A stretch of DNA of 64,000 nucleotides from an uncultured Paracoccaceae bacterium (GCA_947492475.1 CANLNM010000001.1:620001-684000); one strand, 5' to 3'; positions 42,154 to 51,765 are shown, counted from the stretch's first letter. Notes: generated from the sequence alone by a model not told the origin. Program-made: numbers and translations.

Positions 42154-43611
42154 TCATTGGCCCAGCGCCGCCTTTAGGTTTGGATAAAGGGCGCGATATG
42201 TGTCATGCGCGCGGGCATAATCCGCAACCAAGTCAGAACGCGGCGCCACCGTCCGCGCAATTTCTGGTTTGGTCATGATGGCCGCCAAATCCGCCCCCGG
42301 CTGCGCCGCCATGGCCAATCTTGCCGCCCCCAAAGCCGCGCCAAATTCACCCTGCGCAGGAATGTCGATTTGGATATTGAGAACCGACGCCAACGTCTGA
42401 ACCCAAAAATCGGATTTTGTCCCGCCCCCAATCGCCAAGAGCCGTTCAAACTTTGTACCGGTGGCCTTTAACGCATCATGGCAATCGGCCAGCGCAAATG
42501 CGACGCCTTCCATGACGGCTTGGGTCATGTCCTGCGGCGTGATTGTCACATCCAGACCGATGAATGAACCGCGAATTGCGCTGTCATTATGCGGGGTCCG
42601 TTCCCCCGATAAATAGGGCAAAAACAGCAATCGCGACGGTCCTGAAATGGTGTCAGGCAACGCGTTCGCCAAGTCTGCCGGCCTAGCGTTCAAAACCTCC
42701 GCCAACCAATTCAAACAATCGGTCGCGGCCAAAATCACGCCCATCTGATACCAAGTATCCGGAACCGCATGACAAAACGTGTGAACAGCCGTTGCCGGAT
42801 CAGGGGCGAACCGATCCTTGGCGGCCAATAGCACCCCAGACGTGCCCAACGAAACAAAGCCATCGCCATCCTGAAAACAGCCAACACCACATGCCGCCGC
42901 AGCATTGTCCCCCGCGCCCCCAGCCACGATAACGGTGTTAGAAATTCCCCATTTTTCCTGCAATTCTCTGCGCAAATGCCCAGCTGGGGCTGTGCCTTCG
43001 ACCAGAGTGGGCATTTGATCTGCGCGCATGTCACTGGCGTTCAACAATTCAGGCGACCAATCACGCGCGCCCACATCCAACCACGCGGTGCCTGCTGCAT
43101 CAGACATGTCCGACACATCCCCCCCCGTGAGCCAGAACCGCAGATAATCTTTGGGCAGCAATACTTTGGCGATTTGGGCAAAGATGTCTGGTTCGTGTTT
43201 GGCAACCCAGGCCACCTTGGGGGCGGTAAATCCGGGGAACACAATATTTCCAGAGAGTTCCCGGACATGTTCAGCCGCGTCCAGCTCTGCTGCTTGGGGT
43301 GCGGATCGCGTATCGTTCCACAACATACATGGCCGCAGAACGTTGAAATCAGCATCCAGCAACGTGGCGCCATGCATATGCCCGCTGAGGCCGATCCCAG
43401 AAAGTGCAGCCAATTCCGTTGGATAGCTGCCCTGCAACGCCGCCAAACATGTTTCGCAGGCGGCAATCCACTCCGCCGGGTCCTGTTCGCTCCAACCGGA
43501 ATGGGGATGGGACACGGAACAGGACGCCTCTGACCAGCCGATCACAGCGCCGCCTGAATCCACCAAAAGCGCCCGCAATCCGGACGTGCCAAGGTCTAAC
43601 CCCAGAAACAT
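42154..43611 (-). CDS. xylB: Xylulokinase
   Basis: Phosphorylates D-xylulose to feed the pentose phosphate pathway. The 485 residues are a standard FGGY kinase: GLDLGTSGLRALLVD (about 4-18), the GWSEQDPAEW segment (about 38-47), SGHMHGATLLD (about 76-86), CMLWNDTRS, the second domain GGAGDNAAAACGVG and LPYLSGERTPHND, VMEGVAFALADC and the late AIGGGTKSDFWVQTLASVL. MHG with WND and GERTP are typical of xylulokinase. First gene of the xylB-epimerase-peroxidase set. Confidence 0.93.
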   Translation of the reverse strand: MFLGLDLGTSGLRALLVDSGGAVIGWSEASCSVSHPHSGWSEQDPAEWIAACETCLAALQGSYPTELAALSGIGLSGHMHGATLLDADFNVLRPCMLWNDTRSAPQAAELDAAEHVRELSGNIVFPGFTAPKVAWVAKHEPDIFAQIAKVLLPKDYLRFWLTGGDVSDMSDAAGTAWLDVGARDWSPELLNASDMRADQMPTLVEGTAPAGHLRRELQEKWGISNTVIVAGGAGDNAAAACGVGCFQDGDGFVSLGTSGVLLAAKDRFAPDPATAVHTFCHAVPDTWYQMGVILAATDCLNWLAEVLNARPADLANALPDTISGPSRLLFLPYLSGERTPHNDSAIRGSFIGLDVTITPQDMTQAVMEGVAFALADCHDALKATGTKFERLLAIGGGTKSDFWVQTLASVLNIQIDIPAQGEFGAALGAARLAMAAQPGADLAAIMTKPEIARTVAPRSDLVADYARAHDTYRALYPNLKAALGQ

Positions 43612-43645
43612 AATGCCACTCCCTTGTGCATCTGCGATGCTGATC

Positions 43646-43668
43646 TTTATTTCAGTTTGTGAAATTAA
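43646..43668 (-). promoter_or_regulatory. Candidate ROK operator upstream of xylB
   Basis: TTTATTTC and GAAATTAA form an imperfect dyad around AGTTTGT, 35-57 bases upstream of the xylB ATG. GTTTGTGAAATTAATCATG here resembles GTTCGCAAATTAAATAATG before xylF, which suggests a shared regulator. Confidence 0.45.
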
Positions 43669-43865
43669 TCATGGTCGCGCCGGTCTGTCAACGTATTGAA
43701 CACGGCACCAAGCGCTGAAAAAGACGCCATCACGCGCAAAAAGCAGGCGTTACGCACAAAAAACGGGCAAATCATCCCAATATGCCCCCCAATTCATCTG
43801 TTCCCGCTGTCGAAACGTTGCCCAATTTTCCAGCGCCGGGAACGTTTGTGGCGAAAGGTTTACAG

Positions 43866-44717
43866 ATGAACGCCCCGCTTAATAATTTGCCGCAATCGGC
43901 CCCACCCCCCGCTGCGCCCCAACGCAGTATTGGGAATGCATCTGTGCAAATGGGGCGGGTCAACGGTCAGGCACGGCTGCGCGATCTGCATCAATCAGGG
44001 TCCGCCAAGGCGATTTTACCCCATCAACATAAGCCCCCCCCCACAGGTCCAGAGGTCGTGTTTTTAAACACTTCAGGCGGATTAACCGGGGGGGATCATC
44101 TGACATATGCGTTAAAGACCGGCGCAGATGTGCGGGTGACCGCCACCACCCAGACCGCAGAACGCGCCTATCGCAGCCTTCACGGGGCGGCGCAAATGGA
44201 CGTTTCTTTGCGGGTGGATGACGGCGGGCATTTGGATTGGCTGCCGCAGGAAACCATTCTGTTTAACCATGCAAATCTAAAACGCAAAACCCGGATTGAT
44301 CTGTTTGGGACCGCCACCTGCCTTTGCGTTGAAACCATCATACTTGGCCGCTTTGCCATGGGGGAAAGCCTGACTCATCTGTCCCTACTGGATCAGCGGG
44401 AAATATGGCGGGACAATCGCCCCATTTTACTGGACCCGTTGCGGATCACTGGGGCGACCTTATCCGCCGGACCTGCGGCGCTTGGAGCCGCCCGTGCCAT
44501 GGCCAGCGTCGCGATGATCACCCCGGATGCGGGCGATATTCTGGCCGCGTTGCGCGCCGAATTGACCGATCCTGATTGCAGCGCGTTTGCCTCGGCCTTT
44601 GACGGGAAATTGACCATCCGCATCACCGCATTGGACGGGATGCCGCTGCGTCGTCAGCTGATCCGAATTCTGGACATCCTACGCCCCGGGGCCCTGCCCC
44701 GCGTTTGGCAAATCTAA
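43866..44717 (+). CDS. ureD: Urease accessory protein UreD
   Basis: Scaffold that binds apo-urease during nickel insertion. I start it at the ATG at 43866 (283 residues), with GAAAGG seven bases upstream; an ATG at 43782 would add 28 residues without a ribosome site. Visible motifs are DLHQSGSAKAILPH (about 41-54), VVFLNTSGGLTGGDHL (about 64-79), TTQTAERAYR (about 97-106), the LDWLPQETILFNHANLKR segment (about 125-142) and LGRFAMGE. First gene of the urease operon; ureA follows after nine bases. Confidence 0.92.
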   Translation: MNAPLNNLPQSAPPPAAPQRSIGNASVQMGRVNGQARLRDLHQSGSAKAILPHQHKPPPTGPEVVFLNTSGGLTGGDHLTYALKTGADVRVTATTQTAERAYRSLHGAAQMDVSLRVDDGGHLDWLPQETILFNHANLKRKTRIDLFGTATCLCVETIILGRFAMGESLTHLSLLDQREIWRDNRPILLDPLRITGATLSAGPAALGAARAMASVAMITPDAGDILAALRAELTDPDCSAFASAFDGKLTIRITALDGMPLRRQLIRILDILRPGALPRVWQI

Positions 44718-44726
44718 GAGGACCAC

Positions 44727-45029
44727 ATGAACCTGACCCCCCGAGAAAAAGACAAGCTGTTGATCAGCCTCGCCGCCATGGTGGCCCGCGATCGGTTGAA
44801 CCGCGGCGTCAAACTAAACCACCCCGAAAGCATTGCAATCATTACAGATTTCGTCATCGAAGGCGCAAGGGATGGGCGGTCTGTTGCGGATCTGATGTCT
44901 GCGGGGGCCCATGTCATAACAGCTGATCAATGTATGCCCGGCATTCCTGAAATGATCCATTCCGTTCAAGTCGAAGCCACCTTTCCGGACGGAACCAAAT
45001 TGGTCACCGTTCACCACCCCATTCGTTAG
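44727..45029 (+). CDS. ureA: Urease gamma subunit
   Basis: Small structural subunit. The 100 residues are full length and include [18 protein letters not shown] at the start, [20 protein letters not shown] (about 31-50) and [30 protein letters not shown] at the end (cited about 69-98). AGAGGA precedes the ATG. ureB follows after nine bases. Confidence 0.97.
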   Translation: MNLTPREKDKLLISLAAMVARDRLNRGVKLNHPESIAIITDFVIEGARDGRSVADLMSAGAHVITADQCMPGIPEMIHSVQVEATFPDGTKLVTVHHPIR

Positions 45030-45038
45030 GTCCGTATC

Positions 45039-45356
45039 ATGTCAGACACATTCATACCGGGTCAGATTTTCCCCGCTCAGGGCGCTGTGACGCTCAATGA
45101 AAATGCCGAAATGGTCACGATAATCGTCGCCAATACCGGTGATCGCCCTATTCAGGTCGGCAGCCATTACCATTTTGCAGAAACCAATGCCGGGTTGGAA
45201 TTTGACCGGGCCGCAGCGCGTGGAACACGCCTGGACATTCCCGCCGGCACCGCCGTTCGGTTTGAGCCCGGCCAATCGCGTGAGGTCCGGCTGATCCCCC
45301 TGTCTGGCACCCGTCGCGTGTTCGGATTTAACCAAGCCATCATGGGAGACCTATAA
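45039..45356 (+). CDS. ureB: Urease beta subunit
   Basis: Structural subunit of 105 residues. Motifs [38 protein letters not shown] (about 32-50), [22 protein letters not shown] and the [11 protein letters not shown] end are typical. Its stop codon overlaps the ureC start (TAATG). Confidence 0.97.
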   Translation: MSDTFIPGQIFPAQGAVTLNENAEMVTIIVANTGDRPIQVGSHYHFAETNAGLEFDRAAARGTRLDIPAGTAVRFEPGQSREVRLIPLSGTRRVFGFNQAIMGDL

Positions 45357-47065
45357 TGCCCACATCCATGAACCGCGCTGAATATGCTGCGATGTTTGGC
45401 CCAACCACAGGCGACAAAGTCCGGCTGGGTGATACCGACATCATTATCGAAGTGGAACGGGACTTCACCACCTACGGCGATGAGGTGAAATTTGGCGGCG
45501 GCAAAGTGATCCGCGATGGCATGGGCCAAAGCCAGATCACCCGCGTTGAGGGGGCGATGGATACCGTGATCACCAATGCGTTGGTGCTGGATTATACCGG
45601 GATTTACAAAGCCGACATTGGCCTGCGGGATGGAAATATCGCCGCGATTGGCAAGGCTGGAAACCCGGATACACAGCCCAATGTGGATGTGATCATCGGC
45701 CCCGGCACCGAAATCATCGCAGGCGAAGGCCGCATTTTGACCGCCGGTGGCATGGATGCGCATATCCATTTCATCTGCCCCCAACAGATCGACGATGCGC
45801 TGCATTCAGGCATCACCACGATGTTGGGCGGCGGCACAGGTCCGGCCCATGGCACGCTGGCCACCACCTGTACGCCGGGGCCGTGGCATATCGGTCGGAT
45901 GATGCAGGCGGCGGACGCATTTCCGATGAATTTGGCCTTTGCGGGCAAAGGAAACGCATCACAACCTGCGGGGTTGATCGAACAGATCAATGCCGGGGCT
46001 TGTGCGTTGAAATTGCACGAAGATTGGGGCACCACGCCCGGCGCAATTGATTGCTGCCTATCGGTGGCCGATGACATGGATGTGCAGGTGATGATCCACA
46101 CTGACACCCTGAACGAAAGCGGCTTTGTAGAAAACACATTGGCCGCCATCAAAGGCCGCACCATTCACGCCTTTCACACCGAAGGCGCGGGCGGCGGCCA
46201 TGCCCCCGACATCATCAAAGTGGTGTCCGAAGAGAACGTCATTCCGTCCTCGACCAACCCCACAATGCCCTACACAATCAACACAATAGAAGAGCATCTG
46301 GACATGCTCATGGTCTGTCATCATCTGGATAATAAGGTGCCAGAGGATGTCGCATTCGCCGAAAGCCGCATCCGGCGCGAAACCATTGCCGCAGAGGATA
46401 TCCTGCATGACATGGGCGCGTTCAGCGTGATTTCCTCGGACAGTCAGGCCATGGGCCGTGTGGGCGAAGTCATCACACGCACATGGCAAACCGCCCATAA
46501 AATGAAGGTACAGCGCGGCGCGCTGATCGATGAAGTTGGCGACAACGATAATGCCCGCGCCAAGCGCTATATTGCGAAATACACCATCAACCCCGCCATC
46601 GCGCACGGCCTGTCGCCGCATATCGGATCGATTGAGATCGGCAAACGCGCCGATCTGGTCCTGTGGTCACCTGCGTTTTTCGGGGCCAAACCGGAAATGG
46701 TTCTGTTGGGTGGCACCATCGTTGTGGCGCAGATGGGCGATCCAAATGCGTCGATCCCCACCCCACAGCCCGTCTATACCCGCCCGATGTTTGGGGCCTA
46801 TGGCCGGTCGGTGGAACGCAATGCCGTTGTGTTTGTGTCAGGCGCTGCGCAGGCCAATAATATCGGCGACACACTGGGGTTGGCCAAACAAACCCTGCCG
46901 GTGATCGGCACGCGCAATATCGGCAAATCGCAGATGAAACTGAACCATGCCAAGCCGCAGATCGAGGTTGATCCAGAAACCTACGAAGTGCGCGCGGATG
47001 GGGAATTGCTGACCTGCGAACCGGCAACTGTCCTGCCGCTCGCGCAGCGTTACTTCATGTTTTAG
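45356..47065 (+). CDS. ureC: Urease alpha (catalytic) subunit
   Basis: Nickel amidohydrolase converting urea to ammonia and carbamate. The 569 residues contain the nickel ligands His136 and His138 in [10 protein letters not shown], the carbamylated Lys219 in [10 protein letters not shown], further ligand histidines in IHTDTLNE and [14 protein letters not shown], and the mobile flap with [14 protein letters not shown] (active-site Cys near 321). Full length with no frameshift. A ribosome site overlaps the end of ureB, and the genes are coupled. Confidence 0.98.
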   Translation: MPTSMNRAEYAAMFGPTTGDKVRLGDTDIIIEVERDFTTYGDEVKFGGGKVIRDGMGQSQITRVEGAMDTVITNALVLDYTGIYKADIGLRDGNIAAIGKAGNPDTQPNVDVIIGPGTEIIAGEGRILTAGGMDAHIHFICPQQIDDALHSGITTMLGGGTGPAHGTLATTCTPGPWHIGRMMQAADAFPMNLAFAGKGNASQPAGLIEQINAGACALKLHEDWGTTPGAIDCCLSVADDMDVQVMIHTDTLNESGFVENTLAAIKGRTIHAFHTEGAGGGHAPDIIKVVSEENVIPSSTNPTMPYTINTIEEHLDMLMVCHHLDNKVPEDVAFAESRIRRETIAAEDILHDMGAFSVISSDSQAMGRVGEVITRTWQTAHKMKVQRGALIDEVGDNDNARAKRYIAKYTINPAIAHGLSPHIGSIEIGKRADLVLWSPAFFGAKPEMVLLGGTIVVAQMGDPNASIPTPQPVYTRPMFGAYGRSVERNAVVFVSGAAQANNIGDTLGLAKQTLPVIGTRNIGKSQMKLNHAKPQIEVDPETYEVRADGELLTCEPATVLPLAQRYFMF

Positions 47066-47073
47066 GGGGACAC

Positions 47074-47535
47074 ATGTCTGATTATCCAACCGCACATGCC
47101 ATTGTTCTGGCCCCGGATGTGACCCAATCGCCGATGGATCAGGTGGTGCTGGACTACGATGCGCGCATCCTGCGTCGCAAACGGCTAACCTGTGTCAGTG
47201 GCACACATTTTCTGGTGGATTTGCCCAAAACCACCAACCTGAATGCTGGCGATTGCCTGTCCACCGATACGGGCCTGATCAAGGTGGTGGCCGCTGATGA
47301 ACCTGTGCTGGAAATCACCGCCACGGATCCCGGCGCGCTGTCCCGGCTGGCCTGGCATATCGGCAATCGCCACACGCCCTGTCAGATCGAACCGGATCGG
47401 CTGATCATTCGCCAAGACCACGTGCTTGAGGAAATGTTACATCTGTTGGGGGCGCATATCCACCGCATTACGGCCCCTTTTACCCCCGAAGGCGGGGCCT
47501 ATGGCCATGGGCGCACCATGGGCCATTCCCATTAG
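47074..47535 (+). CDS. ureE: Urease accessory protein UreE
   Basis: Nickel metallochaperone. The 153 residues show the N-terminal peptide-binding part (LTCVSGTHFLVDLPKTTNLNAGD at about 30-52), the metal-site histidine in AWHIGNRHTPCQI (about 90-102) and a short His/Gly-rich tail (YGHGRTMGHSH) that adds nickel binding. AGGGGGA lies seven bases before the ATG. Confidence 0.94.
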   Translation: MSDYPTAHAIVLAPDVTQSPMDQVVLDYDARILRRKRLTCVSGTHFLVDLPKTTNLNAGDCLSTDTGLIKVVAADEPVLEITATDPGALSRLAWHIGNRHTPCQIEPDRLIIRQDHVLEEMLHLLGAHIHRITAPFTPEGGAYGHGRTMGHSH

Positions 47536-47547
47536 GATATTGGCCCT

Positions 47548-48180
47548 ATGCGCGATCTTTTGACCTTAATCCAATGGTTGTCCCCTGCCTTTCCAACCGG
47601 GGCCTTTGCCTATTCTCATGGGTTAGAGGCGGCGATGGCGCAGGGTCAGATTTCGAATGCGGACACGCTGTTTGAATGGTTGTCCGATATCCTGATCTAT
47701 GGCGCAGGCTGGCAGGATGCAGTGATTTTGGCACAGGCGCTTGCTCCGGATGCAGATTACGCATTGCTGGCCGATTACGCGACCGCGTTGCAATCCTCGG
47801 CTGGGCGACGAAACGAAACCCTAAATCAAGGCACCGCATTGGCGCGCACGGTGTCACAAATCACCGGACAGACCATTGCCCCGGCCCCTTTGCCGGTTGT
47901 TCTGGGCCAAGCCGCCGCCACGTTTGCGGTGTCTAACCAACAGATCATCGCGCTTTACCTGCACAGCTTTGCCTCTAACCTGACATCCGTGGGGGTGCGT
48001 TTTGTGCCATTGGGCCAAACCGAAGGCCAACAGGTGCTGGACAAATTGCACCCAATCATTGCCGATATCGCCCTAAAGGCGGCAATGTCGGATTTAGAGG
48101 ATCTGGGCGGTGCAGCGATCGGCGCTGATATGGCGGCCATGGCTCAGGAAACGTTGGATGTAAGGTTGTTCAAATCATGA
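47548..48180 (+). CDS. ureF: Urease accessory protein UreF
   Basis: Works with UreD and UreG in the urease activation complex. The 210 residues contain the family start LLTLIQWLSPAFPTGAFAYSHGLEAAMAQG (about 4-33) and the C-terminal QQVLDKLHPIIADIALKAA. Its stop overlaps the next start (ATGA). Confidence 0.93.
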   Translation: MRDLLTLIQWLSPAFPTGAFAYSHGLEAAMAQGQISNADTLFEWLSDILIYGAGWQDAVILAQALAPDADYALLADYATALQSSAGRRNETLNQGTALARTVSQITGQTIAPAPLPVVLGQAAATFAVSNQQIIALYLHSFASNLTSVGVRFVPLGQTEGQQVLDKLHPIIADIALKAAMSDLEDLGGAAIGADMAAMAQETLDVRLFKS

Positions 48181-48581
48181 TCTGGATTTTATCGGGTGTT
48201 TTGCTGATCTTGGCCGGGCTTCATGTCATGTGGGGATTGGGCATTTGGTGGCCCAATCGCGACAAAGCTACGCTCGCGCGGACCATTGCAGGGTTCAAAG
48301 GCATCGACAGGATGCCCGGCGCCATTCCCTGCGCGATTGTCGCGGTTGCCCTTCTTGCTGCGGCGCGCTGGCCACATCTAGAGGATAGTTTTCTGCGCAA
48401 TTTGGGGATGCTTGGGTTTGCCGCGGTGTTTTTGGGGCGCGGATGTATCGGGTTCACCAAAAAATGGGCCGACATCACCCCAGAACAGCCATTTCGCCGG
48501 TTGGATCGGCACTTTTTTTCACCGCTCTGCCTGCTGATTGGGGCGGGCTTTTCCCTCTTGTTATTGCAGGCTCTTACATGA
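48177..48581 (+). CDS. DUF3995-type small membrane protein embedded in the urease operon
   Basis: Integral membrane protein of 134 residues with four predicted helices (about 3-20, 43-62, 71-90, 112-131). Resembles DUF3995 by the [13 protein letters not shown] start and the [13 protein letters not shown] segment. It overlaps both neighbours by ATGA (ureF upstream, ureG downstream), so it is made together with the activation complex. It lacks the HxxxxDH nickel-permease motif of UreJ/HupE. Transport of nickel, urea or ammonia is possible but unproven. Confidence 0.8.
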   Translation: MIWILSGVLLILAGLHVMWGLGIWWPNRDKATLARTIAGFKGIDRMPGAIPCAIVAVALLAAARWPHLEDSFLRNLGMLGFAAVFLGRGCIGFTKKWADITPEQPFRRLDRHFFSPLCLLIGAGFSLLLLQALT

Positions 48582-49213
48582 CCAAACAGATACATAACGG
48601 CCCCTTGCGCGTTGGAATTGGTGGGCCGGTCGGGGCCGGGAAAACATCCCTCACCGAAGCCTTGGCCCGCGCCCTGGCAGCACGCTGTTCCATGGCCGTG
48701 ATCACCAATGACATCTACACAAGCGAGGACGCAGAAGCATTGGTGCGCGCACAGGTTCTGCCAGCCGACCGTATCCGGGGCGTGGAAACTGGCGGATGCC
48801 CCCATACCGCCATTCGAGAAGATGCCTCTATCAATCTGGCGGCCATTGATGAATTGAACACCGCCTTTCCAGATCTGGATTTGATCCTGATCGAAAGTGG
48901 CGGCGATAATCTAGCAGCCACCTTTAGCCCGGAACTGGCGGATCTGACGATCTATGTGATCGACACAGCGGCGGGACAGGATATTCCACGCAAACGTGGG
49001 CCGGGATTGACGAAATCGGACCTGCTATTTGTCAACAAAACCGACCTGGCACCCTATGTTGGTGTGGATTTGACCCAACTGGATCACGACACGCAAACCG
49101 CACGTTCCACGCGCCCCTATATTCTAGGGGCTGTGCGCGACAATAACGGCATCGACGACGTCGTTACCTTTTTGAAAACCCAAGGCGGCCTGTCGCTTTC
49201 ACCCAGTGCCTAG
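48578..49213 (+). CDS. ureG: Urease accessory GTPase UreG
   Basis: SIMIBI GTPase that powers nickel delivery. From the ATG at 48578 (overlapping the DUF3995 stop) there are 211 residues. P-loop [10 protein letters not shown] (about 16-25), metal-site region [18 protein letters not shown] (the CPH motif, about 66-83), [19 protein letters not shown] and the [13 protein letters not shown] specificity segment are intact. Last urease gene. Confidence 0.97.
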   Translation: MTKQIHNGPLRVGIGGPVGAGKTSLTEALARALAARCSMAVITNDIYTSEDAEALVRAQVLPADRIRGVETGGCPHTAIREDASINLAAIDELNTAFPDLDLILIESGGDNLAATFSPELADLTIYVIDTAAGQDIPRKRGPGLTKSDLLFVNKTDLAPYVGVDLTQLDHDTQTARSTRPYILGAVRDNNGIDDVVTFLKTQGGLSLSPSA

Positions 49214-49227
49214 GCCCGGAGCGGCAC

Positions 49228-49407
49228 TCACTTTTTATTGTCGCGCGCCGCTTTTTCTTCTTTGGTCAGCTTGTTGTTCCAAACGTTGTTGCTCAGCCCT
49301 AGCTCGGCTTTGGCGGGTTTGGTTTTACCAACGCTGACTTTGCCACCCTTGTTCAGATATTCCTGAATAAGCGCGTCATCTGTGGATTCTTTTTGTACAT
49401 GTTTCAT
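49228..49407 (-). CDS. Small basic protein of 59 residues, conserved-looking, unknown function
   Basis: A short open frame converging on ureG. It begins MKHVQKESTDDALIQEYL, contains KGGKVSVGKTKPAKAEL and ends NNVWNNKLTKEEKAARDNKK. It is very rich in Lys, Asn and Glu, with no membrane segment. A helical N-terminus, basic Gly/Lys loop and W-x-N-K element give it the look of a real nucleic-acid-associated or ribosome-associated small protein. Codon use matches coding sequence. The sequence upstream (TTTCTCT on minus) lacks a clear ribosome site, so the call is moderate. Confidence 0.6.
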   Translation of the reverse strand: MKHVQKESTDDALIQEYLNKGGKVSVGKTKPAKAELGLSNNVWNNKLTKEEKAARDNKK

Positions 49408-49496
49408 AGAGAAATCTTAGACCGGGGCGGATCTGAATGTCACGGGGTTTGATCGCGTGACTTCAAACTGTCACATGCGCGAGGACCAGCGCGCAA

Positions 49497-49997
49497 TCAA
49501 TACGGAACGATGCGGTCTGCAGAGATGGCATAGGCAATATCCGCAAGCTGCGTCGAAATGGATGATGTTCCAAACATTCCGATCACATTCACCGGCTCAT
49601 ATAGCCCGGCGGTCTGGTATGGGTCCTGCGTGGTGACAAAAACCAGTTGATTGGCAGGTGGGGGTGGCACATGCACACATGCCCCAACAAAAGGCACCAG
49701 AATAAAGGCGGTGACCCCGGTGCCCGAATAATCGATTGGCACGATAAACCCCGGCAGCCGCACGACCTGCCCGTTCCAATCGGTGCGCACCCCGTTGGAT
49801 TGCGGCTGTTGGGACGACATGGGCGGCTGATCATGATCAATCAAATCCTGCAGCATCGGCGGCATAGCCACCTGCCCGTCCGGGATTAAATCGGTCCATT
49901 CCAGATCGACAAAGTCTTCTGCTTGGGCCAGCGAAGGCAGCGTTGCAAACGCCCCCAACCCTGCCAGTAATGCGCGCCGGTCCAAATCCTGTTTCAC
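49497..49997 (-). CDS. DUF3299 exported protein, copy 2 of tandem pair
   Basis: Periplasmic protein of unknown function. GTG at 49997 overlaps the stop of the other copy (GTGA). The 166 residues have a Tat/Sec-like signal (DRRALLAGLGAFATLPSLAQA), the DLEWTDLIPDG start of the mature part, IDYSGTGVTAFILVPFVGACVHVPPPPANQLVFVTT (cited about 95-130) with the family GAC-x-HVPPPP-x-NQ motif, and a short C-terminus. The Cys and His in that motif could bind metal. Last gene of the zinc-responsive run. Confidence 0.85.
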   Translation of the reverse strand: MKQDLDRRALLAGLGAFATLPSLAQAEDFVDLEWTDLIPDGQVAMPPMLQDLIDHDQPPMSSQQPQSNGVRTDWNGQVVRLPGFIVPIDYSGTGVTAFILVPFVGACVHVPPPPANQLVFVTTQDPYQTAGLYEPVNVIGMFGTSSISTQLADIAYAISADRIVPY

Positions 49998-50497
49998 CAG
50001 ACATAGACCTCCATGTCATCGGCGCGCAGCGTATACCCGGTTTCGGCAACCTCGGTGGATTGCAATTCGTGTTGCATCAGCCCGGTGACCCACACAGCAT
50101 CCCATAGGTTATCGCTGGGCCAAGGCGTCTGTGTGGTCACAAACACCAATTGGTTGGGCGGCGGGGGTGGAACATGCAGGCAGGCCCCAACATAGGGCAC
50201 CAGCACAAACGACGTGACACCATTGTTAGATATATCAATCGGAATGATAAACCCCGGCATTTTGATATAGGCCCCATCCAAGGTGGGGTTCAATTTCGTC
50301 GCATTGCTATCAAAAACCGGCTGCCAGATGTCATTGCGTTCATCCATGACGCCTTCGGAAATGATTTCTGAATAGGGCACCCCCGGTGGGATCAGATCAT
50401 CCCAGGTGATTTCGATGGGAATATCCGCCATCGCCACCTTTGGCAGCGCCGTGGCCGCCGCCGCAGAAAGCAGGAGATTGCGCCGTGACACATCCAT
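49994..50497 (-). CDS. DUF3299 exported protein, copy 1 of tandem pair
   Basis: Paralogue of the downstream gene. The ATG at 50497 gives 167 residues with a signal that starts MDVSRRNLLLSAAAATALPKVAMA, carrying an RR pair suggestive of Tat export. The mature protein repeats the EITWDDLIPPG start and the GACLHVPPPPPNQLVFVTT motif. It follows the permease by 17 bases. A role in periplasmic zinc handling is inferred from the operon only. Confidence 0.85.
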   Translation of the reverse strand: MDVSRRNLLLSAAAATALPKVAMADIPIEITWDDLIPPGVPYSEIISEGVMDERNDIWQPVFDSNATKLNPTLDGAYIKMPGFIIPIDISNNGVTSFVLVPYVGACLHVPPPPPNQLVFVTTQTPWPSDNLWDAVWVTGLMQHELQSTEVAETGYTLRADDMEVYVW

Positions 50498-50514
50498 TTC
50501 GCACCTCTGAAAGT

Positions 50515-51765
50515 CTAAATCCGAACCATCATACCATCGGCCAACGACATCCGGTAGGCACGCAACGCCGGGATCATGCTCACAATTGCGCCAGCGACGA
50601 CAACCCCCAGCAAAACCCATGCCTCTCGCCATGTTGGTGGCTCGATCGGTAAATACAAACCAAAGGCATTGTCGATCATTGGTTGGCCAACAAATAACCC
50701 CACATACAGCAAAAACAGCCCTAAAACCGCGCCAAGTGCAGCCATCAGAACCGCCTCTAGGACCAGTAGGGTCAGCACCACAATTGGCCGCGCGCCCATT
50801 GCGCGAAAAATCGCCATTTCCCGACGACGTTCGTTCAAACTGGAAAAAATCGTCGCCATCATGCCAATCAGGGCCGTGACAACCACCATGGCCGATACCC
50901 CAATCAACGCCGTTTCAGCGATCCCAACGATCTGCCACAACTCTTGTAGGGCGACGCCGGGTAAAATCGCCAAAAGCGGCTCTTGGGGGTATTCATTGAT
51001 GGCCCGCTGCAGGCTGAACACACGCAGCCTGCTTTTGACACCGACCAACGCGGCGGTTACCGCCTGAGGATGCAGGTCCATTTGTCGGATAACATCTGGT
51101 GATGTGGATTGCCCCGGAATTTGCGCCCCGTTTTGCCAATCCACATGGATGGCTTCGATGGCGCGCAAACTGACGATCACGGTGCGATCCACTGGTGTGC
51201 CGGTTTTTTCCAGAATGCCAGAGACGCGAAATGGCTGATCTTTGTGCTGCGTAAACGAGGCCAGCCCATGTGCCACAACAATGGGATCACCGACATTATA
51301 GCCCAGCGCAGTGGCGACATCTGCCCCGATCACCGTGTCAAACAGGTCCGACATGACCGCGCCATCAGCCACGACCAAAGATTGGCCTGAACGGTATTTA
51401 TACCGGTCAAAAAACGCTGTTGTTGTCCCCATGACGCGAAATTGCCGGTGGCTGTCGCCTAACGAAATCGGAACGATCCAATCAACATCGGGGCGCGCTG
51501 CGATGTCTTGATAGCTTTGCCAGGTCATGTTGTTGGTCGCATTGCCAATCCGAAAAACCGAATAAAGCAGCAATTGAACCGACCCGGACCGCGCCCCAAC
51601 GATCAAATCGGTCCCCGAAATTGTATCTGCGAAGCTGGCTTTGGCGCCGGTGCGGATTTTTTCCACTCCTAAAAACAATGCAACAGACAGGGCGATGGCC
51701 AAAATGGTCATGAACACCGTCAATGCGCGCGCACTCAGCGATCCCCAAGCAAGTCTAAGTATCAT
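50515..51765 (-). CDS. FtsX/MacB-type ABC permease (zinc-linked operon)
   Basis: Inner-membrane subunit with four helices and a large periplasmic domain. From the ATG at 51765 there are 416 residues: first helix at about 15-36 (TVFMTILAIALSVALFLGV), periplasmic part 37-280, then three helices (about 290-315, 338-365, 385-405). The C-terminal FtsX core has NERRREMAIFRAMGARP, a motif shared with LolC/MacB permeases. This type usually moves lipoproteins or drives periplasmic proteins rather than importing solutes. The start overlaps the ATPase stop by 11 bases. Confidence 0.85.
   Translation of the reverse strand: MILRLAWGSLSARALTVFMTILAIALSVALFLGVEKIRTGAKASFADTISGTDLIVGARSGSVQLLLYSVFRIGNATNNMTWQSYQDIAARPDVDWIVPISLGDSHRQFRVMGTTTAFFDRYKYRSGQSLVVADGAVMSDLFDTVIGADVATALGYNVGDPIVVAHGLASFTQHKDQPFRVSGILEKTGTPVDRTVIVSLRAIEAIHVDWQNGAQIPGQSTSPDVIRQMDLHPQAVTAALVGVKSRLRVFSLQRAINEYPQEPLLAILPGVALQELWQIVGIAETALIGVSAMVVVTALIGMMATIFSSLNERRREMAIFRAMGARPIVVLTLLVLEAVLMAALGAVLGLFLLYVGLFVGQPMIDNAFGLYLPIEPPTWREAWVLLGVVVAGAIVSMIPALRAYRMSLADGMMVRI

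Noticed and set aside
48177-48581. UreJ/HupE nickel permease
   Set aside because: It has four rather than six or more helices and no HxxxxDH-type motif.
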